Assembly: GCF_001039475.1 (NCBI RefSeq)
Contig: NZ_LELK01000004.1
Coordinates: 1,022,330 to 1,086,329, forward strand
Source of the DNA: Guptibacillus hwajinpoensis
Lineage (GTDB): Bacteria; Bacillota; Bacilli; Bacillales; Guptibacillaceae
DNA: 64,000 nucleotides
Direction of reading: 5' to 3'
A model generated the notes under the pieces. That model did no database searches. It was not told the origin of the DNA and worked only from the letters and a program-made list of their open reading frames with translations. The stretch's first letter is position 1, and the number at the start of each line of letters is the position of its first letter. A program made the position numbers and the translations under genes. Below are positions 8,004-17,150 of this stretch, piece after piece.

Positions 8004-9098
8004 ATGAAACGAAATCGTCGTTGGATGGGTTTACTGGTAGCTATGCTTGTGTTTGGAATAATCCTAACTGGATGTATGGCAGGAAATGAGGAAGCGAGTG
8101 GAGATGGTAATTCGGGGTCTGATAGTGAAGGGGATTTAGAAGATAAGGTTGTTGTTTATTCTCCTCATGGAAAAGATATCTTGAGTGAATTTGAGAAGCA
8201 ATTCGAAGCTGAATATGATGTTGATATGGAATTCCTTGATCTTGGTTCACAAGAAATTCTAGACAGAGTTCGATCAGAGAAGAATAACACGCAGGCAGAC
8301 ATCTGGTGGGGGGCTCCCCAAGTGATGTTTGACGAAGCGAAGGCGGATGAACTTCTTCAGAAATATGAGCCAACCTATGCTGATTCGTTAGATGATATGT
8401 ACCACGATGAAGAGTGGTATTGGACAGGTACTTCCCAAACACCTGAAGTGATCCTTTATAACAACAAAGAGATATCGGAAGAAGAAGCTCCTAAGGATTG
8501 GGATGATCTAATCGATCCTAAGTGGGAAGATGAATTAATTATTCGTTATCCGCTTGCATCAGGGACAATGCGAACAATCTATTCGTCTATCATTTACAAG
8601 GATTTTAAAGAGTCTGATAGCCCTGATGCTGGATATGAATGGCTACAGAAATTAGACGAGAATACGAAGGAATACGCGGCGAATCCAGAAATTATGTACA
8701 ACCAAGTAGCGAAAGGTGTAGGGAATCTATCCGTTTGGAATATGCCAGATACCGTAATGCTTGCTGAAGAAAAAGGCTACCCGTTTAGCTATGTGATTCC
8801 AGAGAGTGGGACGCCGGTGTTGACGGAAGGTATTGCGATTGTTGAAGATGCTCCACACCCAGAAGCAGCAAAAGCATTTTACGAGTTTGTTAATTCAGAG
8901 GAAGCTGCTAAGTTATTAGCTGAGAAATATTACAGAATTCCGACGCGTGACGATATTAGTGATCTTCCGAAGTGGATTGAAGAGACAGAAATTAATGCGA
9001 TGGAGATTGATTGGGAGGTTTTCCAAGAGAAATCTGATGAGTGGATGGAATACTGGGATAACAACATTAAGAACAGTGATAAGCAAAAAGAGGAATAG
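8004..9098 (+). CDS. ABC transporter substrate-binding lipoprotein (ferric/aminophosphonate type)
   Basis: A roughly 364-residue extracellular binding protein anchored by a lipobox (ILTG-C at about residue 24-25 of the mature start). The fold features match the AfuA/FbpA/PhnS class (periplasmic binding protein-like II): VVVYSPHGKD near the N-terminus, ADIWWGAP, TPEVILYNNK, PKDWDDLIDPKW and a C-terminal HPEAAKAFYEFVNSEEA block. An in-frame TTG at 7998 precedes ATG 8004; the ATG has better spacing from AAAGGAG (7987-7993) and is preferred. It follows the ROK gene by 18 bases and precedes the ATPase. Relatives bind Fe(III), phosphonates, thiamine or sugar phosphates, so the ligand cannot be assigned; an anionic or metal-bound compound is likely. 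Confidence 0.85.
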   Translation: MKRNRRWMGLLVAMLVFGIILTGCMAGNEEASGDGNSGSDSEGDLEDKVVVYSPHGKDILSEFEKQFEAEYDVDMEFLDLGSQEILDRVRSEKNNTQADIWWGAPQVMFDEAKADELLQKYEPTYADSLDDMYHDEEWYWTGTSQTPEVILYNNKEISEEEAPKDWDDLIDPKWEDELIIRYPLASGTMRTIYSSIIYKDFKESDSPDAGYEWLQKLDENTKEYAANPEIMYNQVAKGVGNLSVWNMPDTVMLAEEKGYPFSYVIPESGTPVLTEGIAIVEDAPHPEAAKAFYEFVNSEEAAKLLAEKYYRIPTRDDISDLPKWIEETEINAMEIDWEVFQEKSDEWMEYWDNNIKNSDKQKEE

Positions 9099-9124
9099 AC
9101 CTCCAGAAAGAGGAGTTGTTGGTT

Positions 9125-10210
9125 ATGACAGCAGTAACCTTATCAAATATAACAAAACAGTTTGGCGATGTAACGGCCGTTAAAGAGTTAGATATCACAA
9201 TCAAAGAAGGGGAGTTTTTTACTTTTCTTGGGCCAAGTGGATGCGGAAAAACAACAACCCTTAGGATGATTGCAGGATTCTATTATCCCTCTACAGGAAA
9301 AGTGAAGTTCAATGATCGGGATATGACGACAGTGTCGCCGGAAAAAAGAAATACGGGCATGGTTTTTCAAAACTATGCCCTTTTCCCTCATATGACAGTT
9401 TTTGAAAACGTGGCTTTTGGATTGAAAGTAAGGAAAGTGAATAAAGGTGAAGTGAAAAGAAGAGTAGAGGATGTATTAGAAAAAGTGCACTTAAAGCCTT
9501 TTATTGATCGCCAGGTGAGTCAGTTAAGTGGTGGACAGCAGCAACGGGTTGCTTTAGCAAGAGCACTGGTAATTGAGCCAGACATTCTCTTACTTGATGA
9601 GCCACTTAGTAACCTTGATGCGAGATTACGAGATGAAATGAGAAATGAAATTCTTCGTCTGCAGCGGGAGTATGGTATCACAACAATTTATGTGACGCAT
9701 GATCAGGTCGAAGCGCTTACGATGAGTGATCGCATCGCTGTATTTAATGTTGGAAACTGCCAGCAGATCGGTACTCCAACGGAGATTTACAATCAGCCGG
9801 TGAATGATTTTGTTGCTGAATTTATTGGGGAGACAAACCTCTTTGAGGTGAAAAGAAGTGAGGGGAGTCTTAACCTGTTTTGTGATGCATTAAATCTTCA
9901 AGTGGTTGCTGATAGCAGTATACAAGAAGAATTTGATGAGAACAAAAGATTCAAGATGTCTGTACGGCCTGAAGCAATAGCTATCTCTAAAACTCGGCTT
10001 GAAGGAGATAACGTTTTAGTAGGAGTAGTGGATCTTGTTCAATTCACAGGTGAATCAGTTCATAGTTTCATTAAAGTAAACAATGGTCGCACTACCTTAA
10101 AAGTAACAGATTTAAATCGCGGACCGAGTACATATTTGAAAGAGGGATTTGAACTATATGTTCAATTACCACCTGACCAGGTTCGTATTGTACCTGTGGC
10201 GAAGGAGTGA
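9125..10210 (+). CDS. ABC transporter ATP-binding protein (PotA/FbpC-like)
   Basis: A 361-residue ATPase subunit. Walker A GPSGCGKT lies at 36-43, signature LSGGQQQR at 134-141, Walker B ILLLDEP at 154-160, with the H-loop in TIYVTHDQ; the C-terminal third is a TOBE regulatory domain, as in importers for polyamines, iron, sulfate and aminoethylphosphonate. ATG 9125 is preferred over upstream in-frame TTG codons at 9116 and 9119 because AGAGGAG (9109-9115) then has a 9-base spacing. It lies between the binding protein and the fused permease in one operon. Confidence 0.9.
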   Translation: MTAVTLSNITKQFGDVTAVKELDITIKEGEFFTFLGPSGCGKTTTLRMIAGFYYPSTGKVKFNDRDMTTVSPEKRNTGMVFQNYALFPHMTVFENVAFGLKVRKVNKGEVKRRVEDVLEKVHLKPFIDRQVSQLSGGQQQRVALARALVIEPDILLLDEPLSNLDARLRDEMRNEILRLQREYGITTIYVTHDQVEALTMSDRIAVFNVGNCQQIGTPTEIYNQPVNDFVAEFIGETNLFEVKRSEGSLNLFCDALNLQVVADSSIQEEFDENKRFKMSVRPEAIAISKTRLEGDNVLVGVVDLVQFTGESVHSFIKVNNGRTTLKVTDLNRGPSTYLKEGFELYVQLPPDQVRIVPVAKE

Positions 10211-10216
10211 TCTAGG

Positions 10217-11902
10217 ATGTTAACTGCAGAGAAGAGAAAAACAATTCTGTTACTGATCCCGATCATCTTTGTATTGGTTGGCTATGTTCTATACCCAACA
10301 ATAGAAACGTTTATCGAGAGTTTTAAACAAAACGGAATAGTATCAATTCAAAATTATGTAGATTTTTTCGGACCTAAAGCGCAGGCAAATTTAGAAGCCC
10401 TATGGAATTCGGTATACATATCATTGTTATCGGTATTGTTAAGCGCATGTATCGGTATCCCTTTAGCTTTTATCTTTACTAGATATAACTTTCCGGGGCG
10501 ATCCTTTTTTTCGGGAATCGCAATTATGCCGATCGTTCTCCCGTCACTTGTCGGAGTTATGGCGTTTATGTGGTTGTATGGTGAAGTAGGGCTTGTTCCC
10601 CTTGCCATTCAAGATCTATTCAATCTAGAAGAAGTCCCATTTAGTATTGGTGGTGTTACAGGTATACTCCTGGTCCACGCCTATACGATGTACCCTTATT
10701 TCTACATGACGGTTTCATCCGCACTTAATAATGTTGATCCGTCGCTTGAAGAGTCTGCAGCAAATCTAGGATCAGGACGCTTTGGTGTGTTCTGGAAAGT
10801 TACGTTTCCTTTATTAACTCCTGCATTAGTTGCTGCATCCTTGCTTGTCTTTATGGTGTCGATGGCGTCCTTTAGTGCACCATTTCTTCTAGCGGGTGGC
10901 TATCGGGTTCTAAGCTTACAAATCTATTTCTCCAAAATTAATGGAGATCTAGAAATGGCAGCTACTCAATCTGTTATTCTTTCAGCTGTTTCTATTAGTT
11001 TTCTATTGTTTATGCGCTGGTTTCAGAATCGCAGAGACTATCGAATGGGATCAAAGGGGATCGGTGCTCATCGCAGTGAAGTAAACAATCCAATTTTGAA
11101 ATGGATTATGGTGACGATTGGAATCGTAGCTATGGTTGTCCTATTATTGCCACACGCTGTATTGGCGATTCTATCTTTTGTTCCAGAAGGAGCATGGACG
11201 TGGCAAAAGTACCCTTCAACTTTCAACTTAGAAAATTATCGTTTGTTGTTTGAAGATCCAAATATCTGGGACCCAGTTCGTAATAGTTTAATCATGGCAT
11301 TCGTAGCATGTTTAGGATGTTTTGTGTTTGGGATCATTACTTCCTATGCTCTTGTGAAAAGGAAGTTCTTCGGTAAGAACTTACTTGATATTCTGGTTAT
11401 GCTACCTTGGGCATTGCCAGCAACCGTTGTAGGGATGAACCTAATACTGGCTTTTAACAGCAAGTCTATCTTCTCCTTTGGACAGGTTCTTGTAGGGACA
11501 TTCTGGATCTTGCCACTTGCCTATTTTATTCGATTTATTCCACTGGTGGTTCGATCTACGAACGCTGTATTGGAGCAAATGGATGATTCGATTGAAGAAG
11601 CGGCTCAGAATCTAGGTGCGAGATGGTTATATACATTCAGAAGGGTTGTCTTGCCGATCATTATGCCAGGCGTTTTAAGTGGAACACTTCTTGCATTTGT
11701 GCAGGCAGTAGGAGAATTTCCAACATCTGTACTGCTGTATACGCTCGATAATCGACCGATCTCAATCGAAATTATGAACCAGTTGAGGATGTTCAACCTT
11801 GGACAAGCAGCAGCTTACGGCATGATTCAGGTTGGACTAATCGCGATCGTTATGATCATTTCGTATAAGTTCTTTGGTGTTAAATCAGAAAATACGCTTT
11901 AG
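10217..11902 (+). CDS. ABC transporter permease, two fused permease domains
   Basis: A 561-residue inner-membrane protein with about twelve hydrophobic helices. It contains two complete BPD_transp_1 units, each with an EAA coupling loop: SLEESAANLGSGRFGVF in the first half and SIEEAAQNLGARWLYTF in the second. The fusion is typical of FbpB/ThiP/PhnUV-type importers, which need only one permease polypeptide per transporter. It begins 6 bases after the ATPase stop and is followed 17 bases later by the lyase. With the binding protein and ATPase it forms a complete importer. Confidence 0.9.
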   Translation: MLTAEKRKTILLLIPIIFVLVGYVLYPTIETFIESFKQNGIVSIQNYVDFFGPKAQANLEALWNSVYISLLSVLLSACIGIPLAFIFTRYNFPGRSFFSGIAIMPIVLPSLVGVMAFMWLYGEVGLVPLAIQDLFNLEEVPFSIGGVTGILLVHAYTMYPYFYMTVSSALNNVDPSLEESAANLGSGRFGVFWKVTFPLLTPALVAASLLVFMVSMASFSAPFLLAGGYRVLSLQIYFSKINGDLEMAATQSVILSAVSISFLLFMRWFQNRRDYRMGSKGIGAHRSEVNNPILKWIMVTIGIVAMVVLLLPHAVLAILSFVPEGAWTWQKYPSTFNLENYRLLFEDPNIWDPVRNSLIMAFVACLGCFVFGIITSYALVKRKFFGKNLLDILVMLPWALPATVVGMNLILAFNSKSIFSFGQVLVGTFWILPLAYFIRFIPLVVRSTNAVLEQMDDSIEEAAQNLGARWLYTFRRVVLPIIMPGVLSGTLLAFVQAVGEFPTSVLLYTLDNRPISIEIMNQLRMFNLGQAAAYGMIQVGLIAIVMIISYKFFGVKSENTL

Positions 11903-11919
11903 TAAAGTGAGGTGGAAAC

Positions 11920-13398
11920 GTGAGTAAGAGGAAGGTAGATTTCGAGTTAGAAGACGGTGCAGCATTTCCAGGGAAAACATATGTAAACGAACTCCTTAAA
12001 CCGGTCTTTAAAGATCAGCGGGACTACTTGTTTGATGCCATGTTTATGATTCACCGCGCCCATACGACGATGCTGAAAGAGCAAGGAATTATTACGGAAG
12101 AAGATGCTAAGCAAATTCTAGACGGAGTGAATCAAGTTGCTAAGATGGAGAAGGATTTACTAAACTATATGCCTGAGTATGAAGATCTCTTCTTTCTTGT
12201 GGAGGCAGAGATTGCGAAACTCATTGGTAGCGATTTAGCTGGGAAGATGCATATTGCTCGGAGTCGAAATGATATGGGAGAAGCGATGTATCGCATTGTT
12301 ATCCGAGATCATATGATCGACCTTTTAGAACATTTACAGAAGCTAGGTCAATCACTTGTTACAGAAGCAGAGGATCATATCCATACTATTATGCCTGCAC
12401 ATACTCATACGCAACCGGCTCAGCCGACCACTTTTGGTCATTATTTGCTTGCGATTTCAGATAATCTATCAAGAGATGTGGAAAGAGTATGGCAAACCTA
12501 CCATACTGTAAACCAGTCACCGATGGGGGCAGCTGCCATTACGACAACTGGATTTCCAATTAGTCGAGAACGAATGGTAGAGTTACTAGGCTTCGATGAC
12601 ATGATGGAAAATTCATACGATGCGATAGGAACTGGAGATTACTTAATCGAAACAGCTCTTTCGTTAGTTAGCTTAATGACCAACATGGGCAGGTGGATTC
12701 AAGAGTTTCTTCGAATGGCGTCAAATGAGGTAGGGCTGTTGAAAGTTTCTGATGCTTACGTTCAAGTGAGTAGCATTATGCCGCAGAAAAGAAATCCTGT
12801 CTCATTAGAACATTCCAGAGCTCTAGCTAGCAGTGCAGTAGGTGAAGGATTAAGCGTCATCCAAATGATTCACAATACGCCGTATGGAGATATTGTAGAT
12901 ACAGAGGATGACTTACAGCCACATCTCTATAATGGGTTCCATAAAGCAAGTCGCGTGTCAAAGCTCTTAACAGCAGTTATTACAACAATGACCTTCAATA
13001 AGGAACGAGCACTCCAGCAAGCCAAAACAAATATGATTACGATCACTGAACTCGCGGACGTCTTAGCTAGAGACTATGATGTCCCATTTCGAAAAGCTCA
13101 CCATCTATCAAGTCTAGTAAGTAAAAAAGCAAATGAGTTAAAGAAAGAGTTAGACGAAGTAACCACGGCTCAAGTAAATGAGTGGATGGTAGACGTACAG
13201 ATTTCGGAGAAAGATTGGAAGAACATTATAGATCCGAAGAAATTCATCGAGCGAAGAAGCGTGACAGGTGGGCCTAATCCAAAGGTTGTAGAAGAAATGG
13301 TGAAGAAAAGGAAAGCGTATTGGAACGATTTAGGTGAGAAGGTTGCAGGCTATTCAACAAAAGTTGAATCTGTGAAAAATGAGTTGAGTAAGTTATGA
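11920..13398 (+). CDS. argininosuccinate lyase-family (fumarase/aspartase superfamily) lyase
   Basis: A 492-residue enzyme of the argininosuccinate lyase branch of the fumarase/aspartase superfamily, slightly longer than ordinary ArgH (about 460). Family motifs are HTHTQPAQPTTFGHY (about 160-174) and the flexible catalytic loop SSIMPQKRNP (about 285-295) with the catalytic Ser. The start is GTG. It lacks an argG neighbour and is the last gene of a ROK-controlled importer operon, so arginine synthesis is unlikely. The same branch includes EDDS lyase, which cleaves fumarate from aminopolycarboxylates. A role in cleaving an imported N-succinyl-type compound is an inference from family and context. 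A stem-loop follows the stop. Confidence 0.82.
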   Translation: MSKRKVDFELEDGAAFPGKTYVNELLKPVFKDQRDYLFDAMFMIHRAHTTMLKEQGIITEEDAKQILDGVNQVAKMEKDLLNYMPEYEDLFFLVEAEIAKLIGSDLAGKMHIARSRNDMGEAMYRIVIRDHMIDLLEHLQKLGQSLVTEAEDHIHTIMPAHTHTQPAQPTTFGHYLLAISDNLSRDVERVWQTYHTVNQSPMGAAAITTTGFPISRERMVELLGFDDMMENSYDAIGTGDYLIETALSLVSLMTNMGRWIQEFLRMASNEVGLLKVSDAYVQVSSIMPQKRNPVSLEHSRALASSAVGEGLSVIQMIHNTPYGDIVDTEDDLQPHLYNGFHKASRVSKLLTAVITTMTFNKERALQQAKTNMITITELADVLARDYDVPFRKAHHLSSLVSKKANELKKELDEVTTAQVNEWMVDVQISEKDWKNIIDPKKFIERRSVTGGPNPKVVEEMVKKRKAYWNDLGEKVAGYSTKVESVKNELSKL

Positions 13399-13403
13399 AA
13401 AAG

Positions 13404-13440
13404 AGCCAGTTCCGTGTACGTTACGTATGGGACTGGCTTT
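13404..13440 (+). terminator. probable terminator of ROK/ABC/lyase operon
   Basis: AGCCAGTTCC pairs with GGGACTGGCT around a 15-base loop, directly after the lyase stop. The T-tract is short and broken, so strength is uncertain. Confidence 0.6.
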
Positions 13441-13541
13441 GAATTTTCAGAAGAACTTCGATATCTTCATATCCGTTGGTAATCAGATGACGCAAATGAT
13501 ATAGTAGCCAGGCATTATTTTTAAATTTAAGGGGGGTTAAT

Positions 13542-14228
13542 ATGAGAAAGAGTCTCGTATTACTATTTATGGGGGCTATCCTAGTTTTAGGTGCGTGTGG
13601 TAGCAACGAGAGTCAAGGAAATACTAGTACTAATGCTAACTCCAGTGCCAATGATTCGAATGAGGAAGGTAAGCAGGAAGAGCCTAAAGACGAAGCAGCT
13701 GAAGATGATGGCAATGATACTCTCGATACAATTGGAGAAATAGAAGAAAATGAGGGTGTTAAGGCTAAACTTCTGGGTCTTTGGAATGAAGGACAACCAG
13801 TGCATGAAGGAGATTTCAGTGTAACTCTTAATTCAGTTAAATTGATTGAACTTCAAGAGATTGATGAAGAGTTTAAGCAAGGTATCATGATGATGACTAG
13901 CACTGATGAGTTAGAAACGCCTGCACAATATCTACAAGTAGAATACACTGTTCAGAATAACACTGACACTGCTGTATGGTGGAATGATATTGATCAAATT
14001 CTATTTGGAAAGAAACAGATTGATGTTATGATGAATGACTTCATCATGACTAATGATGAGCCCACTGATACTATTCTTAGTGGTACGGAATACAATGGAA
14101 CTGTTGGTGTTCTCGTTTCCAATCCTGATGCAGACAATGTGAAACTATCATTCTCAGATGTATATACTGAGGAAGGCATGGACACAGTAGCAAAAACAAA
14201 AGAAGTAGATCTTACACTGAATAAGTAA
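13542..14228 (+). CDS. DUF4352-type lipoprotein
   Basis: A 228-residue predicted lipoprotein: MRKSLVLLFMGAILVLGAC with the lipobox LGA-C at 16-19. A low-complexity Asn/Ser/Glu/Asp linker (about 20-75) is followed by a beta-rich domain with VHEGDFSVTLNSVKL, LQVEYTVQNNTD and a C-terminal VKLSFSDV strand, the pattern of DUF4352/telokin-like immunoglobulin folds common in Bacillus surface lipoproteins. The ribosome binding site is AAGGGGGG. It is monocistronic, with its own terminator. Function is unknown; it would sit on the outer face of the membrane. Confidence 0.8.
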   Translation: MRKSLVLLFMGAILVLGACGSNESQGNTSTNANSSANDSNEEGKQEEPKDEAAEDDGNDTLDTIGEIEENEGVKAKLLGLWNEGQPVHEGDFSVTLNSVKLIELQEIDEEFKQGIMMMTSTDELETPAQYLQVEYTVQNNTDTAVWWNDIDQILFGKKQIDVMMNDFIMTNDEPTDTILSGTEYNGTVGVLVSNPDADNVKLSFSDVYTEEGMDTVAKTKEVDLTLNK

Positions 14229-14237
14229 GATTAATAA

Positions 14238-14266
14238 AGAGAGCCTATTATTGGCTCTCTTTTTTT
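14238..14266 (+). terminator. rho-independent terminator after lipoprotein
   Basis: AGAGAGCC and GGCTCTCT form an 8-bp stem around a 7-base loop, followed by a T-run. Confidence 0.88.
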
Positions 14267-14453
14267 AGCAAAAGAATTATAGGTTTTCAAGGTATTTTCC
14301 TCAAAATTAATCGTTAACCTATTGGTAGATGAGATAATTTCATGTGTTCTTAATTGAATGAAACAGTACAAACAGAGTTTCACCCAATTGGTAAAGAAAA
14401 AGCATAACGTTCTACTGTACAGTTTGCCCTTTTTAACATAGAATTAAGATGAG

Positions 14454-14882
14454 GTGATTGATCTTGGGGTGTTGTTAAAAATAGGTGAATTAGCTGAACT
14501 ATGTGATGTATCAAAACGTACAGTTGATTATTATACAAAAATAGGTTTGTTGCAGTGTGAGCGATCTGATACGAATTATCGTTTTTATGGGAAAGATGCG
14601 ATTGAGGATATTAGATTCATTGAACAATGCAAAGAAATGCAAATGACTTTAAAGCAAATTGAACAACGGTTACTAGTAAAGAAGTCTAATCAGGTTGATA
14701 CAGAAATGATTAGTAATCAAGTGAGGGAAGTAATGGATAGAATGACATATCTGAGTGCTGAATTAGAGGATATTCACGAAAGCGTTGAAAAGTTAGATGC
14801 CTCTACCCAGATGAAGATTAAGAAGAGTCTTTCACCTCAGACTGTAGCACTTATTCAATCGCTACTTCTTTACTCAAATTGA
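14454..14882 (+). CDS. MerR-family transcriptional regulator (CueR/YhdQ-like)
   Basis: A roughly 140-residue MerR-type regulator. The N-terminal helix-turn-helix LLKIGELAELCDVSKRTVDYYTKIGLL is followed by NYRFYGKDAIEDIRFI and a C-terminal dimerisation coiled coil (about 75-125). There are no obvious metal-binding cysteine pairs at the C-terminus, unlike true CueR, so the signal is not predicted to be copper. The start is a GTG at 14454 or 14469 (MLLKIG...); the later one fits family length better. It lies 67 bases upstream of a CNNM/CorC-type protein, the same neighbour arrangement as yhdQ-yhdP in B. subtilis. Confidence 0.82.
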   Translation: MIDLGVLLKIGELAELCDVSKRTVDYYTKIGLLQCERSDTNYRFYGKDAIEDIRFIEQCKEMQMTLKQIEQRLLVKKSNQVDTEMISNQVREVMDRMTYLSAELEDIHESVEKLDASTQMKIKKSLSPQTVALIQSLLLYSN

Positions 14883-14949
14883 CGTTGCAATAATGAAAAT
14901 AGAAAATAGTAAATTAATAGAAACAATAAACTCAGGAGAGTGAAAATTT

Positions 14950-16230
14950 TTGAATGACATACCACTGGATTCGATTCTTTTATTAGGTTCCTTAATTCTT
15001 TTATCAGCTTTTTTCTCATCAGCTGAAACTGCTTATTCAAGCGTAAACAAGATTCGGCTAAGAAACTTTGCAGATGAAGGAAGACGTGGGAGTAAAAGGG
15101 CTTTAGCGATTGCCGAAAACTTCGATAAAGCTCTATCAACGATTCTGATTGGAAACAATATTGTCAATATTGCTGCTGCAAGTATTTCAGCTGCTGTAGC
15201 AACCGATTTATTTGGCGGAAACACGGGACTTGTTGTGAGTACGGTTGTTATGACTATCTTAATTCTAATCTTTGGCGAAATACTTCCTAAATCGTTAGCT
15301 AAGGAACACGCAGAATCTTATTCATTGTTGATTGCTACTGTGTTATACGTTTTAATCAAACTGCTTGCCCCAATTAACTTCTTTTTTGTTAAATTGAAAG
15401 TATGGGTATCAAGACTTTTTGCAAAAAGTAGCACAATGCCATCCGTTACAGAGGAAGAACTTAAAGTGATGTTGGACATTAGTCAAGAAGAGGGCGTTAT
15501 TGATAAGGAAGAAAGAGACCTTATCCATCGCTCGATGGACTTCGATGATACGCTTGCGGGTCAGGTATTAACGCCGAGAATTGACATTGTAGCGATTGAT
15601 ATCGATCAATCAATTGACGAAATGAAAGAGATCTTTTTTGAAGAGAGATTTTCAAGAATACCTGTTTACCAGGATAGTATTGATAATATTATTGGAATAC
15701 TAACCGAGAAAGAATTTCTTACACATTTGATAAAGTATCAAAACGTTGATGTTAAAGAGCTAATTCGAGAGCCACTGTTTGTAGTAGAATCTATGAAAAT
15801 TTCCACTTTGCTACCTAAGCTACAAAAGGAAAAAGTGCATATGGCCATTGTCCTAGATGAATTTGGTGGGACGTCAGGGTTAGTGACTTTAGAAGACGTT
15901 CTAGAAGAGATTGTCGGGGAAATCTGGGATGAGCAAGATGAGAAATTCACCACGATGCAACGAATCTCTGATAGCAACTATCACTTCGATGCGCAACATC
16001 AGCTAGATGATTTCTTTGAACTAATGAATGCGACCCCTCCTGAAAGTTCTTATCACACGATAGGCGGATGGGTCATTGAAAGCCTCGGTACAGTTCCTAA
16101 CAGCGGAGATTCTTTTTATTATGAGAATTTGAAGATCATAGTCGAACAGGTTGAAGAACGTCGCGTAAGAAAAATTCAAGTGGAAGTTCTGTCGAAGGAC
16201 CAAACTGAAGATGTGGCGTTAAACGCGTAG
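14950..16230 (+). CDS. mpfA: CNNM/CorC-family membrane protein, probable Mg2+ efflux (MpfA/YhdP-like)
   Basis: A 426-residue membrane protein with an N-terminal DUF21 (CNNM) transmembrane domain (about 1-185, starting SAFFSSAETAYSSVNK), a CBS-domain pair (about 205-330, with TPRIDIVAID and DEFGGTSGLVTLEDVLEEIVGE), and a C-terminal CorC_HlyC domain. Proteins of this build export or protect against Mg2+; B. subtilis YhdP (MpfA) is the likely equivalent, supported by the MerR gene in front. The start is TTG, with AGGAGAG nine bases before it. A terminator follows. The name is assigned from domain build plus neighbourhood; B. subtilis has several paralogues, so orthology is not certain. Confidence 0.82.
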   Translation: MNDIPLDSILLLGSLILLSAFFSSAETAYSSVNKIRLRNFADEGRRGSKRALAIAENFDKALSTILIGNNIVNIAAASISAAVATDLFGGNTGLVVSTVVMTILILIFGEILPKSLAKEHAESYSLLIATVLYVLIKLLAPINFFFVKLKVWVSRLFAKSSTMPSVTEEELKVMLDISQEEGVIDKEERDLIHRSMDFDDTLAGQVLTPRIDIVAIDIDQSIDEMKEIFFEERFSRIPVYQDSIDNIIGILTEKEFLTHLIKYQNVDVKELIREPLFVVESMKISTLLPKLQKEKVHMAIVLDEFGGTSGLVTLEDVLEEIVGEIWDEQDEKFTTMQRISDSNYHFDAQHQLDDFFELMNATPPESSYHTIGGWVIESLGTVPNSGDSFYYENLKIIVEQVEERRVRKIQVEVLSKDQTEDVALNA

Positions 16231-16270
16231 AAACTATGAGGTTCCATAAGGTATATAGTTAAGCAAAACG

Positions 16271-16309
16271 AAGAGTCCAAAACCACGAATGGTTGGACTC
16301 TTTTTTTTG
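16271..16309 (+). terminator. rho-independent terminator after mpfA-like gene
   Basis: AAGAGTCCAA and TTGGACTCTT, extended by CC/GG, form a strong stem followed by eight T residues. Confidence 0.9.
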
Positions 16310-16356
16310 TTTCAAGAAACAGCAGCTCCCAATTAAGAAGTGCTATAAATTTCTGA

Positions 16357-16977
16357 TTAATTTTGTCCCATAAAGTGCAAGAAAAATGCGAGATCCGCTT
16401 CAAGGTGTTTCTTCATTAGTTCTTCTGCTTCTTCTGGATTCCGGTTTCTGATTGCCTGGCAAATCTGATCATGCTCATCAATCAAATGTGGCCGCTTATG
16501 ATAGACAACGGTTTTACGAAAAAGGTAAATGATCGATTGCATTCGGTCCATTATTTTAATCATTACTTTGTTGTTGTTCGTGTCTAAAATAATTTCATGA
16601 AATGCTTTGTTAGCTTTCATAATTTCTTCGGTTGTTCCATTTCGTCCGATGTCTACACATTTTTGTAACTCTTCAATCGCTTCCTCACTCATATACGTAG
16701 CTGAAGCGCGTGCAGCAAATCCTTCTAAAAGAATACGAACTTGAAAAATTTCTCTCATATCTTTTTCAGTTGGCAGGACGACTCGTTTATCTTGAATTAG
16801 ATCTTCTTGCTCAAGCTTACGAATCGCTTCTCTAATCGGCGTCCGACTTACTCCAAGTTCTTTAGCAAGCTTTTCTTCTACCAACTTTGTACCGCCTGCA
16901 ATCTCTCCGTTTAAAACTTTATCTCGAATACTTTCATAGGCATGCTGATAAGCAGATTGTGAAGCATTTTTTTTCAT
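16357..16977 (-). CDS. GntR-family (FCD) transcriptional repressor
   Basis: A 206-residue regulator: winged helix at about 10-75 (LVEEKLAKELGVSRTPIREAIRKLEQEDLI) and an FCD effector domain at about 80-200, with the metal-binding residues expected in NKAFHEIIL, DEHDQICQAI and KKHLEADL. FCD domains usually bind carboxylic acids through a metal ion. It is divergent from the dehydrogenase/kinase/permease operon, and the intergenic region holds a 37-bp palindromic site containing two TTGTATACAA boxes, the type of sequence FCD-GntR proteins bind. It is therefore the probable local repressor, with the acid-sugar substrate or an intermediate as inducer. Confidence 0.88.
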   Translation of the reverse strand: MKKNASQSAYQHAYESIRDKVLNGEIAGGTKLVEEKLAKELGVSRTPIREAIRKLEQEDLIQDKRVVLPTEKDMREIFQVRILLEGFAARASATYMSEEAIEELQKCVDIGRNGTTEEIMKANKAFHEIILDTNNNKVMIKIMDRMQSIIYLFRKTVVYHKRPHLIDEHDQICQAIRNRNPEEAEELMKKHLEADLAFFLHFMGQN

Positions 16978-17083
16978 AATGAACTCCTGTTAGTAACAAT
17001 TTAGTTTCTAAATAAACTATTCACTTACCAATTCTATCACTTAAATTATAGAGCGAAACATCCCTAATGAAAAGCGATCAGTA

Positions 17084-17120
17084 ATTTTGTATACAATTTA
17101 ATTAAAATTGTATACAAAAT
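17084..17120. promoter_or_regulatory. 37-bp palindromic operator for the FCD-GntR repressor
   Basis: Two perfect 16-base arms, ATTTTGTATACAATTT and its reverse complement, are separated by five bases (AATTA). Each arm contains the palindrome TTGTATACAA. A possible promoter, TTGTAT (17087-17092) with TATACA (17111-17116), lies inside the arms, so binding would block it. A further GTGTACAC palindrome lies at 17131-17138. Confidence 0.8.
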
Positions 17121-17150
17121 ACAAAATATCGTGTACACTCAAAACAAGAA

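Noticed and set aside
11920-13398. Assignment as argininosuccinate lyase (argH) of arginine synthesis
   Set aside because: No argG or other arginine gene is near; it is the last gene of an importer operon under a ROK regulator, so only the family is stated.
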